The notes beneath the pieces were generated by a model, which saw only the letters and a list, made by a program, of their open reading frames with translations, was not told where the DNA came from and made no database searches. From Bacteroidales bacterium (GTDB taxonomy: Bacteria > Bacteroidota > Bacteroidia > Bacteroidales > P3), in the NCBI GenBank assembly GCA_017509045.1, contig JAFWQP010000035.1:1-64000 (forward strand): DNA of 64,000 bases. Direction: 5' to 3'. The position numbers and the translations under genes are program-made. Numbering within the stretch: the first letter of the stretch is position 1; every line of letters begins with the position of its first letter. Positions 52,526 through 61,504 of the stretch are shown here, in pieces.

Positions 52526-53290
52526 TCAATTTAAGTTTTTTTTCATGATTTCTCTCAGTGTTGCATATTTCATAAAGGTATAGTGAGCGTTCATGCGGCA
52601 GACGGTGTAGCCCGCCTCTCCGTCGAGGAAACCGCCGCGTAGCAGGTAGTCGCGCACAAAACGCCACAAGGGTCGCAGCCATAGTGCCAATCGCCCACAG
52701 TGCCTGCCTTTCTCGTAGGCTTCTTGTGCCGCTAGTTGGTAGTAGTATCTCTGTCTATTGGCAAACTCGTCAAGCGAATAGTATGAGTAGTGGAGCAGGT
52801 CGCCTTTCAGTCTTATGGTTTTCATGGGTCGGGAATAAACAAGCTGCTCATGCACATCGCCTTCCCAATGGGTTGTTCCACGTTGCCACAGCCGCACCTT
52901 GGTGTCGGGATACCAGCCACAATGGCGTATCCAGTGGCCACAATAGTTAGTAAGGCGGTTCATGCTATACACAACCCCCTCGCACGCATTGCCCGATAGG
53001 AGATGCAGCAGGCTGGCTCGCAACCTATCGCCTATCGCCTCGTCGGCATCTAGGCTTAGCACCCAGTCGCCAGTGGCCAGTGTTTCGGCATAATTCTTCT
53101 GCATGGCGAATCCCTCCCAGTCGTGATGCTCAAAAAGTGCGCCATGCTTTCGGCATATCGCCTCGGTGCCATCGGTCGATCCCGAGTCGACCACTATTAT
53201 CTCTGAGGCAATGCCGTGCAGCGATGCAAGACATCGCTCTATATTGCGTTCCTCGTTGTGGGTGATGATGACTGCTGATAGTGTTACCAT
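52526..53290 (-). CDS. family 2 glycosyltransferase
   Basis: A 254-aa GT2 enzyme. I place the start at the ATG at 53290 (MVTLSAVI); the upstream frame to 53419 runs through the divergent promoter region. Motifs are VIITHNEERNIERCL, the DSGSTDGT loop, the DxD-type metal site WVLSLDADEAIGDR and a WEGDVHEQL segment typical of lipopolysaccharide core transferases. It probably adds a sugar to LPS or a related glycan. It is divergent from a GT4 gene with a 73-bp shared promoter region. Confidence 0.92.
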   Translation of the reverse strand: MVTLSAVIITHNEERNIERCLASLHGIASEIIVVDSGSTDGTEAICRKHGALFEHHDWEGFAMQKNYAETLATGDWVLSLDADEAIGDRLRASLLHLLSGNACEGVVYSMNRLTNYCGHWIRHCGWYPDTKVRLWQRGTTHWEGDVHEQLVYSRPMKTIRLKGDLLHYSYYSLDEFANRQRYYYQLAAQEAYEKGRHCGRLALWLRPLWRFVRDYLLRGGFLDGEAGYTVCRMNAHYTFMKYATLREIMKKNLN

Positions 53291-53309
53291 CTTTTTTTTG
53301 TTTGAAAAT

Positions 53310-53343
53310 GCAAAGATACAAAAAAAAATCGTACTTTTGCAAA
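53310..53343 (-). promoter_or_regulatory. promoter of the GT2 gene
   Basis: On the minus strand TTTG (53343-53340), a 21-nt spacer and TATCTTTGC (53318-53310) match the consensus. The -33 box overlaps the plus-strand -7 box at 53332-53340. Confidence 0.6.
53332..53340 (+). promoter_or_regulatory. -7 box for the GT4 gene
   Basis: TACTTTTGC lies 24 bp before the ATG at 53364. No TTTG lies 19-21 nt upstream. Confidence 0.45.
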
Positions 53344-53363
53344 ATCTTTCAAATAAATAAAAC

Positions 53364-54500
53364 ATGGTTATCGGTTTCGACGCCAAACGCGCATTCCAGA
53401 ACACAACAGGCCTAGGCAACTACAGCCGTATGCTAATATGCGGACTGGCTCAGCGGCACAACGAGGTGCATTCTTTCTTATATGCACCCCACATGTCGGG
53501 CGATTATAAAAATTATTTCTCGGGTTTTGCCAATATCTCCACCCGTCAGCCGTCGGGCATTGACAGGCATTTCCCTAACCTGTGGCGACGTTGGGGAGTC
53601 ACAGTCCATCTCAAGGGCGACAAGGTCGACCTCTTCCACGGTCTCAGCCACGAGCTGCCACACGGCATACCCCGCTCTATCCGCAAGGTGGTCACTATGC
53701 ACGACCTTATCGTGTGGCGCTATCCGCAGTACTACTCCCTCTTCGACCGTATGGCGCACCGCATCAAGCAGCGCCACGCCTGCCGCATAGCTGACGTGGT
53801 GGTGGCCATCAGCCAGCAGACCAAGAACGACCTGATTAAGTATATGCATGTGCCCGAAGCCAAGATAAAGGTAGTCTACCAGTCGTGCGACGACATCTTC
53901 TGGAAGCCCGTCAGCGAGCAGGACAAAGCCACCGTGCGCGACACTTACGGCCTGCCCGAAAGGTATGTGGTCTGTGTCGGCTCCATCGAGGACCGCAAAA
54001 ACCAGATTGCGGCAGTGCGGGCCCTTCTTGAGCTGCCTGCCGACATACATCTGGTCATAGTGGGGCGTCCGCACGGCACCTACTACAACAGCCTTACCTC
54101 CGAAATCCGTCGCAAGAAACTCAACGACCGTGTGCATATCATTACCAATGCCGATTTCGACGATTTCCCAGCACTTTATGCCAACGCCCTCGCCAGCGTA
54201 TACGTGTCGCAGTTCGAAGGCTTCGGCATACCTATCCTTGAGTCGATGTGCTGCGATGTGCCGGTGGTGACTTCCAACATCTCCTCCATGCCCGAGGCTG
54301 GCGGCGACGCCGCCCTCTATGCCGACCCCAACAACCCGCACCAAATAGCCGAACAGCTCCAGCGAGTCATCACCGACCCACAGCTGCGTGCCGAGTTGAT
54401 AGCCAAAGGGCATCAGCAACGCCAGCAATTCACACCCGACAAAATTATTGCCGATTTCTATCAGCTCTATTCCGAGCTGTGCCCCAAAACCGAAGAATAA
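53364..54500 (+). CDS. family 4 glycosyltransferase
   Basis: A 378-aa GT-B fold transferase. The N-terminal domain contains GLGNYSRMLICGLA. The C-terminal nucleotide-sugar domain contains RYVVCVGSIEDRKNQ and the diagnostic EFEGFGIPILESMCCDVPVV with the EX7E glutamates, followed by SNISSMPEAGGDAALYADP. Likely a mannosyl- or related transferase for surface polysaccharide. It is paired divergently with the GT2 gene. Confidence 0.93.
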   Translation: MVIGFDAKRAFQNTTGLGNYSRMLICGLAQRHNEVHSFLYAPHMSGDYKNYFSGFANISTRQPSGIDRHFPNLWRRWGVTVHLKGDKVDLFHGLSHELPHGIPRSIRKVVTMHDLIVWRYPQYYSLFDRMAHRIKQRHACRIADVVVAISQQTKNDLIKYMHVPEAKIKVVYQSCDDIFWKPVSEQDKATVRDTYGLPERYVVCVGSIEDRKNQIAAVRALLELPADIHLVIVGRPHGTYYNSLTSEIRRKKLNDRVHIITNADFDDFPALYANALASVYVSQFEGFGIPILESMCCDVPVVTSNISSMPEAGGDAALYADPNNPHQIAEQLQRVITDPQLRAELIAKGHQQRQQFTPDKIIADFYQLYSELCPKTEE

Positions 54501-54569
54501 TAAAGGTGGGTTCTATTAATATGTAATTAGAAAGTAAAAGGGGGAGTTAAAAGGGAAGTTAAGTAAATT

Positions 54570-54623
54570 GTTGATAAGTTGATACGTTGATATGTTTTGA
54601 GAAAGTCGTATCAACGTATCAAC
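54570..54623. repeat. mirrored GTTGATAc array / possible terminator
   Basis: GTTGATAAGTTGATACG (54570-54586) pairs with CGTATCAACGTATCAAC (54607-54623), one mismatch. Located between convergent genes, so it may also act as a terminator. The unit is the inverse of the octamer at 46393-46448. Confidence 0.7.
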
Positions 54624-54633
54624 ATTTTGTCAA

Positions 54634-56211
54634 TCATTTGCCGATGGTGATTTCGATGCGGCGGTTTTTGGCACGGCCTTCTTTTGTCTTGTTGGAGGCA
54701 AGGGGTTCTTTGTCGCCTTTGCCGATAGCGCGGATGCGGCTACCGTCGATGCCTTTACTCACTAGCATCGCCTTGATGTTGTCGGCGCGACGTTGCGAGA
54801 GCGCCTGGTTGCTGGCAGGCTTGCCTACGTTGTCGGTGTGGCCTGTGACGGTGACGGTGATTTCGGGGTAGCGCGACATGACGTTTTTGAGGTTTTCCCA
54901 CGAGTCTTCGTTCAGTTCGCCAAAGATGGGGATGTCCTTGCCGGTTTCGAAATAGGCTACGTCCTTGTAGCCTGCCACGAAGGCGGCTTCTTCGCGTACG
55001 CGTTGTTCAGCCTTGGCACGGGCGCGAGCTTCGGCTTCGGCACGTTCGCGGGCTTCAGCTTCGGCGCGGGCGCGAGCCTCGGCATCGGCTTGGGCACGTG
55101 ATAGTGAGTCGGCCTGTGCTTGGGCACGTTGGCGGGCTTCGGCTTCGGCGGCAGCCTGAGCTTGCGCTTTTGCCAGCTCGGCGGCATGCACACGGGCTAT
55201 GGAGTCGGCGGCGGCTTTAGCCTTAGCTTCGGCTTCGGCACGTGCACGGGCCACAGCCTCCTCGCGCGCGCGTTGCTCGGCGGCGAGCCGTTCCTCTTCT
55301 GCCTTACGCTCGGCGGCGAGGCGTTCGGCTTCGGCCTGTGCGGCGGCAGCGGCTTCGGCAGCAGCTATCTCTTTCCAGTCGACATCTTTGCCACAGCCGA
55401 AACGAAGCCCGATTTTCAATCCCACTTCTAGCGGGTGCACCTCGTCTACGCGGTCGGAGGCAAAGGTGTTGACGCTGGTATATAGGTCGCCGTTTCTATC
55501 AGCATTGGGGTTGATGTTGGCGGGACTATAGTAGCCGTACATGCCTAGGTAGAAGCCTGCGGTCTTGTTGAGGTTGAATATAAAGCCTAGGTCGGCGTGC
55601 ATCGCCCAAAAGAAGGGGGCAATGTCGAGTTGGCGCGATATGTTGTCGCCTTCGATAGTCCCAAGACCGTGGTTGGGCATGTCGGAGTAGGTGACGTTGG
55701 TTTGAGGCATATAGGCGGTGGTGACATAGCGTCCACCGACTACCTTGTTGTAGGCACCCAATGGGTGGTTCAAACTGGCACCCAACCCCATTTGGAATGC
55801 GCTGGTGACGCTGATGGGTGCGCGTAGTATGACCTGCAGAGGAATACTGAGGTTGGTGATGCTCTGTCGTTCTTGCCAGTTGTAGTAGTGTATGTCGAGG
55901 TCGACAGGGTAGTTGGCACCCGGCAGGTTGATGTTGGGCTGGGTGTAGGCGTAATTATATACGGCGGAACTGCGCAGGGTGTTTGCCTGCACGCCGACGG
56001 AGAGTCCCCAGTGGTGGTTGAACATGTATTGGTATTGCAACTCTAACACACCGCCCAAGCCGATGGAGTGGTCGCCGTTGGTGGGGCTGTAGAGGAGAGT
56101 GTGGATGCCGCCACCGAGGTTGGCCTGGATGTTGTGGATATGGTCGGTCATCTGTGCTGAAGCAGTAGCAATGCCTGCCAGCAGAATTGTGGTGAGGATT
56201 ATCTTCTTCAT
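54634..56211 (-). CDS. OmpA-family outer-membrane protein with long Ala/Glu/Arg helical linker
   Basis: A 525-aa protein. The signal peptide (1-20, ending TASAQ) precedes an outer-membrane beta-barrel-like domain (22-265). Residues about 278-408 are a highly repetitive AEAEARARAEAE-type helix, likely a rigid spacer or coiled coil. The C-terminal OmpA/peptidoglycan-binding domain (about 415-525) has FETGKDIPIFGEL, VTVTGHTDNVGKPASNQAL and RRIEI. The barrel anchors in the outer membrane while the last domain binds peptidoglycan; the helical spacer is unusually long. It follows the YDG-repeat gene by 4 bp. Confidence 0.9.
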   Translation of the reverse strand: MKKIILTTILLAGIATASAQMTDHIHNIQANLGGGIHTLLYSPTNGDHSIGLGGVLELQYQYMFNHHWGLSVGVQANTLRSSAVYNYAYTQPNINLPGANYPVDLDIHYYNWQERQSITNLSIPLQVILRAPISVTSAFQMGLGASLNHPLGAYNKVVGGRYVTTAYMPQTNVTYSDMPNHGLGTIEGDNISRQLDIAPFFWAMHADLGFIFNLNKTAGFYLGMYGYYSPANINPNADRNGDLYTSVNTFASDRVDEVHPLEVGLKIGLRFGCGKDVDWKEIAAAEAAAAAQAEAERLAAERKAEEERLAAEQRAREEAVARARAEAEAKAKAAADSIARVHAAELAKAQAQAAAEAEARQRAQAQADSLSRAQADAEARARAEAEARERAEAEARARAKAEQRVREEAAFVAGYKDVAYFETGKDIPIFGELNEDSWENLKNVMSRYPEITVTVTGHTDNVGKPASNQALSQRRADNIKAMLVSKGIDGSRIRAIGKGDKEPLASNKTKEGRAKNRRIEITIGK

Positions 56212-56215
56212 GGCA

Positions 56216-57868
56216 TCAGAGTTTTAAGGTTTTGGCGGCATGGCCGTCGACGGTGATTAGATAAGTGCCCTGTGGCAGGGTGGTGAGGTCGAGCATGTGC
56301 TGCTCGCCTTGGAATGAGGTGTTGAAAACCATAATACCGTAGCTGTTGAACACCTGCAACTGGTGTTGCTGGTTGTTGAAGCCTTGCAGCGTGACGGTGG
56401 TTGTGGTGGCTACGGGCGACGGCATCAGGCTGACAGTCGCCTTGTCGGGAAGCTGGAAGGTGAGGGGGCAGGTCATAGCCTCGTCGTCGGTGCCTAGGTT
56501 GACCATGACGGCATATTGGCCGTTGAGGTCGCCACGCTCCTGGTAGTAGGGGCTTGTGGCGTTGGGAATAGCTTCACCGTTGTGGTACCATTGGTAGGAA
56601 TGGAAACGGTTGGGCTGCCCGTCCAGTCGACCACTGTTATCGATGCTGATAACGTCGTTGAAGGCCACTACCATATAGTCGTTAGGCAGATTCACGCTGA
56701 AGGTGAAGTGGTAGAAACTCGACACATGGGCTGCGCTGTGCCATTCTACTATGGCATCGTAGCGACCAGCGGGGCAGGCATTAGGTATGGAAAAAGCAAT
56801 AAGGCTGTCGTTACCATCACATTCCACCCATGCCGTATCGTTGAATCCCGCGGCAATGGCGTCGTCGGAGAAGATGATATGATAATGGGCTGGTTCGCCT
56901 TGGCGCACATGGTAGCGTATTTCCACTGAGTCGTTTTGGCAGAAACCGTATGCGGTGGCGACAAACTGCTGGTTGCCTTCCAAAGTGTCGAAGATTAAAG
57001 GAAGGACGATGCTGCCTCGGTATGGAAGGACACTGTCGGCAGTTAGCCTGTAGTTGTCTTTGTCGTCACCCAACAGTTGGTAGTCGGTGTAGATGGTCTT
57101 ATTGTCTCCCACCTCCGGGGAGTCGTAATGGGCAGAGACAACGACATCTATATCTTCGCCCGAAATGGTGTTTTGTAGCGAAGGTTGGGCAATGATATGG
57201 GCGGTGTCGGTGCCGTCAAATTCTTTAATAAGCTGAACTAATAAGTTTTGTGCGGTGATTGAGCGACGTATAATATTCGCAATATAGATTATCGAGTCGG
57301 TTACATAGTAGTTGCTGGCTTGGGGGCCATAAAGGGTGTGGGAGACATTGACGATTATTAAGATTTCGACACTAGGAGTGGCGTAATTGGCGGTTATGGC
57401 CTGACCCACTGTGTCGTTTGGCAAAATGCCCAGAAGGGTTCCTTCGCTCAGCACTTGGCAATGTGTAGTGCCGTCGTATTCACGGCTGGTTTGCAGCACG
57501 ACGCTGTCGGCAACCAGTTGCCGAGGTGTGATGTCGGCATAGAGGATGATGCTTGGCGGTGTGGCGTAGTGGTAGGCGTCGGGACCGCTAATGCTGAAGG
57601 TGACCATTACGGGTTTGTCGTTGCCCACGGAGGCGTCGAGGTAGTGCGCTTCGGCATCGATTGCCACTTGGTTGTAGGTCAGCAGGGGCCAGTTGCCTAG
57701 TGTGACGATGTGGGCGGTGGTGGTGCCGTCGTAGACTTTTGTGGTGTCGATGGCGGTGCCGGTGATGGGAATACTGTCGAGTTGCGCCCATGCTGTGGGT
57801 AGCAACAAGAGGGTCATACAGACGAACATGAGCGCCCGTATGAGATGCTGGATGATTGTTTTTTTCAT
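56216..57868 (-). CDS. YDG-repeat protein with T9SS-type C-terminus
   Basis: A 550-aa secreted protein. The signal peptide (about 1-28, ending PTAWAQ) is followed by three YDG-type beta repeats, recognised by KVYDGTTTA (near residue 44), REYDGTTHC (about 124) and KEFDGTDTA (about 210). YDG repeats occur in bacterial adhesins and surface proteins. Residues about 300-460 are Ig-like. The last 80 residues (VSLMPSPVATTTTVTL, LQVFNSYGIMVF, ending KTLKL) fit a T9SS sorting domain. It lies between the deiminase gene (75-bp gap with a hairpin) and the OmpA gene, suggesting a surface-exposed partner. Confidence 0.85.
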   Translation of the reverse strand: MKKTIIQHLIRALMFVCMTLLLLPTAWAQLDSIPITGTAIDTTKVYDGTTTAHIVTLGNWPLLTYNQVAIDAEAHYLDASVGNDKPVMVTFSISGPDAYHYATPPSIILYADITPRQLVADSVVLQTSREYDGTTHCQVLSEGTLLGILPNDTVGQAITANYATPSVEILIIVNVSHTLYGPQASNYYVTDSIIYIANIIRRSITAQNLLVQLIKEFDGTDTAHIIAQPSLQNTISGEDIDVVVSAHYDSPEVGDNKTIYTDYQLLGDDKDNYRLTADSVLPYRGSIVLPLIFDTLEGNQQFVATAYGFCQNDSVEIRYHVRQGEPAHYHIIFSDDAIAAGFNDTAWVECDGNDSLIAFSIPNACPAGRYDAIVEWHSAAHVSSFYHFTFSVNLPNDYMVVAFNDVISIDNSGRLDGQPNRFHSYQWYHNGEAIPNATSPYYQERGDLNGQYAVMVNLGTDDEAMTCPLTFQLPDKATVSLMPSPVATTTTVTLQGFNNQQHQLQVFNSYGIMVFNTSFQGEQHMLDLTTLPQGTYLITVDGHAAKTLKL

Positions 57869-57898
57869 AATGATAATTGTTTATAAAGGTATAACGAT

Positions 57899-57925
57899 AG
57901 GGGCAGACCCTCAGTGTCTGCCCCT
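57899..57925 (-). repeat. GGGGCAGAC hairpin in the operon gap
   Basis: AGGGGCAGAC (57899-57908) pairs with GTCTGCCCCT (57916-57925) around a 7-nt loop. Hairpins of this GGGGCnnAC..GTnnGCCCC type are widespread in Bacteroidota. It could be an attenuator between the deiminase and the YDG genes. Confidence 0.6.
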
Positions 57926-57943
57926 ACCCCAAAACGATTCGGA

Positions 57944-60361
57944 TTATTTCACTATCAGTCGGCGGGTAGTGGTCTGTCCCATGCCGGAGAAACGCACGGT
58001 GTAGATGCCCGAGGGCAACAAGCTGGTGCGGATGGTGAAGAGGATGCTGCCAGCGGTTTGTAGTTGGCTGCTGTGGATGGTGCGGCCTAGGTTGTCGATG
58101 ATGTCTACCTGATAGCTGCCGCCGCTCGCAAGGTCGATCTGTATCTTAGCTTGGTCGGTGGCGGGGTTGGGGTAGAACTGGCCGATGTTGCCCTCAGACG
58201 TTGTGACCGCCCGGTCGGAGATGCCGAGTACGGGTGCGGTGCTAGTGTCGAGGTGGGTGCGGTTGGCATCGAACAGGAAGGTGATGTCGGTGGCAGGACG
58301 CGGCGAGGTGGAGAAGTCGTAGCGCGAGCTGTCCAGCTCCATCTGGCTGCCGTCGTAGTAGAAGCTGTAGTATCCGCCTTGGTTGGCGGTGATGGGCTTG
58401 GTGATGGTCTTGCCGTTGTTGGAGGTGGCGCTGATGAAGTACTCGACTGTGATGAGCGTGTCGTGAACGGTTACGATGGTATCGACGGTGGTGAGGGTGG
58501 TGTCGAAGTTGTAGTGGTATACATACTGGAATGTGGTGTCATAGTCGAAGACGTCGATGGTGTCGTTTAAGATGGTGTCGAAGTAGGAGTGGGAGTAGGA
58601 GCTGTCGATGACGGTGATGGTGTCGGTGGAGAGGATTGTGGAGTCGACAGTGAAGTGTTGGTTGTAGGTGGTGTCGACGGTACGCTCGTTGATGTTGGCT
58701 GTAGGCAGTAGGCAGGAGTATTTGTTACCGTTGGCGGTCATGTGGATGGTGTCCCAATCGGTGTAGTCGTATCTGCTTCCGTTGTTCCAGGTGTGTTTGA
58801 AACGGTAGACGCATTCGGCGAATGCTATGCCACTGCGGTTGGTGATGATGGCACTGACGGGGATGTTGTTGCCACGCATGTCGACGGCGCTGCCTACGAT
58901 GCTTTTGTGCAGTATGCGGACGGGATTGTCGGCGGGTATCTGCTTAGTGACGCAGTGGATGGCGCCGCCGCTGCCGTCAAACTCGCGTACGTCGACAGGG
59001 TAGATTGTGTAGCCGGGGTAGGCGGCTTTGAGTTGCTCGATGTTGTTTCGGTCCCATGCGGCGGTAGGCTGTCCGTTGACAACGGCAGAGAAGCAGGGTT
59101 GCAGTATCACGTTGTTGACGAAGGTGTGGTTGCTGTAGGTGCGGGTGTAGTAGCTGTCGTACTCGGTTTGGCTGGAGAAGTTGGCACCGTTGTCCTTGCT
59201 GGGGAAGGGGATGGTGGTTTGGTAGTAGGGGCGGTCGAAGATGGAGGTGTAGGAGCAGAGGGAGTCGATGTTGCGGGCTCCGGTGCGGTAGTCGGTCCAA
59301 CGGCTGTAGTTGTCGGGCATCACCGAGAAGACGAAGCCGTTCTCTTCGCACATGTCGGCATAGAGGTCGATGTGTCCAGTGCCTCCGTCATACTGGTAGG
59401 CGGGAAGAATGTGCGTTTCGCGCTGGCCGAGCAGGCTACTCAGTGCCTGTCGGGTTTGCTTTTGAGTGAGGCGGCTCTTGGTGGTGTAGTGGATGCTGTT
59501 GGTGTTGTGCCCGTCCCAAGTGATTTGACCGTAGGCATCGCTGTTGTTTTCATAGATGGCGTCGCTGGAGAGGAGGAAGCCGGCGCCGTCGACTAGGCAG
59601 TTGCCGCCTTCCCACTCGATGGTGTTGATGTAGTTGGGCAGACCCATCTGGCGGTAGATGAGCGACGGCAGCGAGTCGTCGAGTGCACGACCCGGATAGT
59701 ACTCGAAGTCCATCATGGCTACGCTGTCTTGGTCGCCATAGTAGAAACAAATGGGACCGCAGTCGCGATACCAGAAGGAGTTGCCGGGACCCACGATGAA
59801 GCGAATGTTGTTGTGGCGCAGGTTCATGCGGTCGAGCGTGCGCAGCACTTTGGCCGAGTCAGCAGCCTTTTCGACGCGCACCCATGCTTGGGCACCGCCC
59901 AGCTGTATGCCGTCCATGAGGTAGAAGAATACTTTGCCGAAGGCACTGTTGGTGTCCATCACGCTAGTATAGGGACCGTAGGTGTTGGTGGAGACCCATC
60001 CGCGCGTGGAGTTGTACTTGTAGTATTCGGCTACGCCTGTCACCACGGGGTCGGCACTGTAGGTGCCGGTGCCTAGGTTGGTGTCGGGGTAGTAGCTGTA
60101 GTAGGGGGTTACGACGATGGCCTTGACCTCTTCCCACTCGCCGGGGAACCACACACGGTCGTCGGGCAGTGCCTTGGAGTCCTTGGGTGTCGGGGCGGCT
60201 TCACCGAGAGGAATGTTGCTGTATTGGGCTTGTCCGGAGATGTCGCGTTGCTGTTTGAACTGTCGCCACTGGCGCATCATCTCGTCGTGCGTGGTGGCGT
60301 TTTGTGCTGTCGCTGCCAGCGTCAGGAGTAGGGTAAGTAGGGTTAGGATTGTTTTTTTCAT
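57944..60361 (-). CDS. T9SS-secreted peptidylarginine/agmatine deiminase-family protein
   Basis: An 805-aa secreted guanidino-modifying enzyme homologue. The signal peptide (1-19) precedes an agmatine deiminase/PPAD-type domain (about 65-490) with all catalytic residues: D200 (WYRDCGP), E251-G-G-N254, H330 and D332 (GTGHIDLY) and nucleophile C470 (FDGSGGAIHC). The Asn pair at 416-417 lies at the PPAD spacing before the Cys. An Ig-like region (500-690) and a T9SS sorting domain (FYPNPATDQAKI, ending RLIVK) follow. P. gingivalis PPAD, also T9SS-exported, citrullinates C-terminal arginines. Whether this one acts on peptides or on agmatine is not decidable here. At 805 aa it is much longer than PPAD. 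Confidence 0.9.
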   Translation of the reverse strand: MKKTILTLLTLLLTLAATAQNATTHDEMMRQWRQFKQQRDISGQAQYSNIPLGEAAPTPKDSKALPDDRVWFPGEWEEVKAIVVTPYYSYYPDTNLGTGTYSADPVVTGVAEYYKYNSTRGWVSTNTYGPYTSVMDTNSAFGKVFFYLMDGIQLGGAQAWVRVEKAADSAKVLRTLDRMNLRHNNIRFIVGPGNSFWYRDCGPICFYYGDQDSVAMMDFEYYPGRALDDSLPSLIYRQMGLPNYINTIEWEGGNCLVDGAGFLLSSDAIYENNSDAYGQITWDGHNTNSIHYTTKSRLTQKQTRQALSSLLGQRETHILPAYQYDGGTGHIDLYADMCEENGFVFSVMPDNYSRWTDYRTGARNIDSLCSYTSIFDRPYYQTTIPFPSKDNGANFSSQTEYDSYYTRTYSNHTFVNNVILQPCFSAVVNGQPTAAWDRNNIEQLKAAYPGYTIYPVDVREFDGSGGAIHCVTKQIPADNPVRILHKSIVGSAVDMRGNNIPVSAIITNRSGIAFAECVYRFKHTWNNGSRYDYTDWDTIHMTANGNKYSCLLPTANINERTVDTTYNQHFTVDSTILSTDTITVIDSSYSHSYFDTILNDTIDVFDYDTTFQYVYHYNFDTTLTTVDTIVTVHDTLITVEYFISATSNNGKTITKPITANQGGYYSFYYDGSQMELDSSRYDFSTSPRPATDITFLFDANRTHLDTSTAPVLGISDRAVTTSEGNIGQFYPNPATDQAKIQIDLASGGSYQVDIIDNLGRTIHSSQLQTAGSILFTIRTSLLPSGIYTVRFSGMGQTTTRRLIVK

Positions 60362-60373
60362 GGGGAGGTGCTT

Positions 60374-61201
60374 TTATCTTTTAAGGCTGAGTATTTCGCG
60401 AGCTTCGTCGCTGTTGGCCACTTCACGACCGAGCAGCTTGGCCATGCGGACTACTTTGTCGACCAGTTCGCCGTTGCTCTTGGCGAGGACACCGCGCTCG
60501 AGGTAGAGGTTGTCCTCGAAGCCGACGCGCACGTTGCCGCCCATGACGATGGCGGGGGCTGCCAGCTGAAATGCGTAGCGGCCGATGCCGGTGGCGGTCC
60601 AGGTGCTGCCGGCGGGGATGTTCTTGACAAGCCAGCAGAGGTTGTCGACGGTTGCGGGGGTGCAGCCGGGCACGCCGAGGACGAAGTTGAACTGCATGGG
60701 TGCTCCGGGCACCTGTCCCTTGCGAGCCATGGTGAGGATGGTGTCGAGGTGACCCATCTCGAAGCATTCGTATTCGGGCTTGATGCCGCGTTCCATCATA
60801 CGCTTGCCGAAGGCACGCATGGTGGGCATGGTGTTGTCGAAAATCTCGTCACCGAAGTTGCAGGTGCCGCAGTCGAGGGTGGCCATCTCGGGCAGGGGGG
60901 TGGTGTCGGTGCTCTGCAGACGCTCGTCGGGGGTCATGCCGACGGCACCGCCGGTGGAGGGGATGAGGATGACGTTTGGGCACTCTTTGAGGATGGCCTC
61001 TTCGCACTCTTGGAAACGGTCGCGGCTCTGGGTGGGTGTGCCGTCGTCGTAGCGCACATGGAGGTGGACGATGGCGGCGCCGGCATCGACGGCCGATTTT
61101 GCCTCGCGAACTATTTCTTCAACGGTGTAGGGAACGGCAGGGTTCTGCTCTTTGGTAACTTCTGCGCCGCAGATAGCGGCAGTGATAATCAGTTTGTCCA
61201 T
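60374..61201 (-). CDS. kce: BKACE-family protein (3-keto-5-aminohexanoate cleavage enzyme)
   Basis: A 275-aa beta-keto acid cleavage enzyme that joins a beta-keto acid with acetyl-CoA. The TIM barrel starts TAAICGAE. The zinc ligands H46 and H48 (VHLHVR) and E229 (GFED) and the catalytic Arg of VRVG are in place, at nearly the numbering of characterised Kce. Kce acts in lysine fermentation; the other genes of that pathway are not adjacent, and BKACE enzymes vary in substrate, so the exact substrate is uncertain. It is the first gene of the operon with the T9SS deiminase, 12 bp apart. Confidence 0.88.
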   Translation of the reverse strand: MDKLIITAAICGAEVTKEQNPAVPYTVEEIVREAKSAVDAGAAIVHLHVRYDDGTPTQSRDRFQECEEAILKECPNVILIPSTGGAVGMTPDERLQSTDTTPLPEMATLDCGTCNFGDEIFDNTMPTMRAFGKRMMERGIKPEYECFEMGHLDTILTMARKGQVPGAPMQFNFVLGVPGCTPATVDNLCWLVKNIPAGSTWTATGIGRYAFQLAAPAIVMGGNVRVGFEDNLYLERGVLAKSNGELVDKVVRMAKLLGREVANSDEAREILSLKR

Positions 61202-61504
61202 AATATTGTTATATTTAAATTAATTACTTTGTATGTTTTAAAAATGCAAAAATACGATTTTTTTCTGTATTTTTGCAAAAAAAATAATGAGTTAATGTGT
61301 TTATGTGGAAAACTTATTGAATTAATAATTAAAATTAAAAAATAATAATTGGCTGCCGCTTATTAAATTGAAAACTGGCTGCCGCATAATCATTAAACTC
61401 TAAACTTTCAACTTTATACTATCAACTTTTTAGAGGTTGCCTAAAAGCAGTCATACAATCAATACTTCTTAATCTACAACATACAACTTATCAACGATAT
61501 AGCA
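61202..61504. other. divergent intergenic region kce / ruvC
   Basis: This 303-bp gap contains overlapping promoter-like boxes (61246-61279), repeats of the GGCTGCCGC type (61350-61385) and ACTTT-rich units. No gene. Confidence 0.6.
61246..61279 (-). promoter_or_regulatory. promoter of the kce-deiminase operon
   Basis: Minus strand: TTTG (61279-61276), 21-nt spacer, TATTTTTGC (61254-61246), 45 bp before the kce ATG. A second TATTTTTGC on the plus strand (61268-61276) overlaps it. The arrangement mirrors the GT2/GT4 promoter at 53310-53343. Confidence 0.6.

Noticed and set aside
53291..53419. N-terminal extension of the GT2 protein
   Set aside because: The extra 43 codons run through the divergent promoter and into the GT4 gene; the GT2 fold starts at the ATG at 53290.
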